A stretch of 23,503 nt of DNA from CBDUBU01 sp965365465 (lineage in GTDB: Bacteria > Bacteroidota > Rhodothermia > Rhodothermales > DASSAV01), in assembly GCA_965365465.1 (NCBI GenBank), contig CBDUBU010000025.1:1-23503 (forward strand), read 5' to 3'. Both the position numbers and the translations under genes were made by a program. The notes beneath the pieces are model-generated. The model worked only from the letters and a program-made list of their open reading frames with translations, was not told where the DNA came from and did not search any database. Positions 22,321 to 23,503 of the stretch are shown here, piece after piece; position 1 is the first letter of the stretch, and every line of letters starts with the position of its first letter.

Positions 22321-23364
22321 TTAGCGAATCGTGCGTGACGGCGTTCGGGGCTCATCCGGATAAAGATCAGCTACCCATTCCTCATATCCGTTGAAGATCT
22401 GCGTCTTCACGCGGTCGCCGCTCAACAACCGCTCCGTGGCCTGGCTCCACCGGGGATGCGGCACGTTAGGGTTGACGTTGGACAAGAATCCGTATTCTCC
22501 GGGTTGAAGCTCGTTCCAGAAAGTCGGGGGCTGCCGGTCGACGAATTCGATGCGCACAAATGCTTTGGGGCCTTTGTATCCGTACTTCCAGGGCAACGCC
22601 ATGCGGAGCGGCGAGCCGTTCTGTTTCGGCAGCGGCTCGCCGTACATGCCCGTGACTACGAAAGCAAGTTCGTTCATTGCCTCGTCCATCCGAAGTCCTT
22701 CGTAATAGGGCCACGGGTACCACGTCGCCTCCCGGATGCCGGGCATTTGTTTGGGCAGGTTTGCGCACACGAAACGCACATGGGTAGCCTTCGTGAGCGG
22801 TTTGCACCGTTCAATCAGCCGGTGGAGTGGAAATCCCGTCCAGGGGACTGTCATAGCCCATGCTTCAACGCACCGGAATCGGTAGATCCGCTCCTCCAAA
22901 TCCATTGAACGAATCAGATCGGCCACATCAAGTTTGAACGGTTTGTCTACGAGGCCGGCCACCTCGATTTCCCAGGGAAAAGGTTTGTAGTCTCCTGTCA
23001 GCGGCCACACGGTTTTCAGGTTGGGATCCGTGGGCTTGAACTCATAGAAGTTGTTGTACGAAGAAGCCTTGACCCGGTCGCTGACAGGACGTTCCGGTAC
23101 CGTGAAACGGTCGCTGCGTGGCGCGGGATAGCCCTGGCGTGGCGCGTTCGAGGGAATGGTATCCAGGGGACCTTTGGGCTTGGAGGCTGCATTGGCATTG
23201 TTTGATGCCTCATCCGTACAGCCCAGAATGCCGGCGCCTACAGCCGTCCCGGTGATAGTGAGTCCGAACTGCTTCAGAAAGCGGCGCCTGTTCCGGTAGT
23301 GTGGCTCTGCGGTAACGTCTTGTTCCCGGCCCTGCCAGCCTGGTTTCAGAATGATGTTAGCCAT
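22321..23364 (-). CDS. msrP: MsrP/YedY-like molybdopterin oxidoreductase with Tat signal and lipobox
   Basis: Periplasmic molybdenum enzyme of the sulfite-oxidase fold; the E. coli member repairs oxidised methionine in envelope proteins. The 347-residue product (ATG at 23364; an in-frame TTG at 23370 adds two) starts with a Tat signal, RNRRRFLKQFGLTITG (twin arginines about 26-28). The molybdenum-ligand cysteine is Cys165 in YRFRCVEAWAMTVPWTGF. Other family motifs are YNNFYEF, PWEIEVAGLVDKP and LPWKYGYKGPKAFVRIEF. After the hydrophobic stretch, AGILGC (Cys49) followed by Thr-Asp-Glu matches a lipobox, so the protein may be membrane-tethered, unlike E. coli MsrP. The membrane partner MsrQ, usually just downstream, is absent: the next gene is the convergent btpA-like gene. 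The family call is secure; methionine sulfoxide as substrate is inferred. Confidence 0.92.
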   Translation of the reverse strand: MANIILKPGWQGREQDVTAEPHYRNRRRFLKQFGLTITGTAVGAGILGCTDEASNNANAASKPKGPLDTIPSNAPRQGYPAPRSDRFTVPERPVSDRVKASSYNNFYEFKPTDPNLKTVWPLTGDYKPFPWEIEVAGLVDKPFKLDVADLIRSMDLEERIYRFRCVEAWAMTVPWTGFPLHRLIERCKPLTKATHVRFVCANLPKQMPGIREATWYPWPYYEGLRMDEAMNELAFVVTGMYGEPLPKQNGSPLRMALPWKYGYKGPKAFVRIEFVDRQPPTFWNELQPGEYGFLSNVNPNVPHPRWSQATERLLSGDRVKTQIFNGYEEWVADLYPDEPRTPSRTIR

Positions 23365-23503
23365 TCGCAAAATAGATTTGGATGAAAAGGAAAGCGGGAC
23401 CGGTTGCTTAAAGGAGATACGGTGAAGTTTGCCGCCCGTTCCTTATAGTAACCCAAGTTGTGACCTATGTGGCCCTAGTTGAAAATGGCGATGTCCAAGC
23501 CCC

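Overview
The window reads as ordinary bacterial chromosome, moderately GC-rich by eye and densely coded on both strands. The gene set is RNase G/E with a long insert in its S1 domain, an aerobic two-subunit 2-oxoacid:ferredoxin oxidoreductase (KorAB), a two-anchor succinate dehydrogenase next to citrate synthase, and outer-membrane PKD/OmpA and lipoprotein genes. Together these point to a Gram-negative of the Bacteroidota/Rhodothermota line. That placement is inferred from protein resemblance; no rRNA or other marker is present to test it. No tRNA, rRNA, CRISPR array, insertion sequence or prophage gene was seen.

Layout. (1) Bases 1-1612, minus strand: RNase G/E (rng/cafA), cut by the left edge. 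(2) 1613-2547: about 0.9 kb without a convincing gene, ending in a good sigma70-like promoter. (3) 2548-7796, plus strand: a TCA-cycle block of citrate synthase, sdhC, sdhD, sdhA, a small unrecognised two-helix membrane protein, and sdhB, closed by a perfect 17-bp hairpin. (4) 7943-9987: an ECF-type vitamin/metal uptake module (S component, EcfT, one EcfA ATPase) of unknown substrate. (5) 10067-12392: a tight run of two aldo-keto reductases, the second strikingly like plant L-galactose dehydrogenase, plus an RbsD/FucU-type sugar mutarotase. (6) 12569-13087: dihydrofolate reductase. (7) 13156-16492: a cytoplasmic triple-PAS histidine kinase followed by an outer-membrane PKD/OmpA-like protein. 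(8) 16787-17823: a small unknown protein and a small lipoprotein. (9) 17929-21123, minus strand: korB and korA, with a long disordered N-terminal tail on KorB. (10) 21446-22303: a BtpA-family TIM-barrel protein. (11) 22321-23364, minus strand: an MsrP/YedY-like molybdopterin oxidoreductase with a Tat signal and a lipobox.

How they fit together. Citrate synthase, complex II and KorAB are all central TCA enzymes: KorAB interconverts 2-oxoglutarate (or another 2-oxoacid) and its acyl-CoA with ferredoxin. The most promising leads are the small membrane protein inside the sdh cluster, the putative L-fucose/L-galactose oxidation operon, and the ECF cassette whose first gene starts just 20 nt after a very strong hairpin. 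Several proteins also carry lineage-type additions: the RNase G/E S1 insert, the KorB tail, the SdhD loop and the lipobox on MsrP. Nothing here is clearly a wholly new system; the leads are local oddities in recognisable families.
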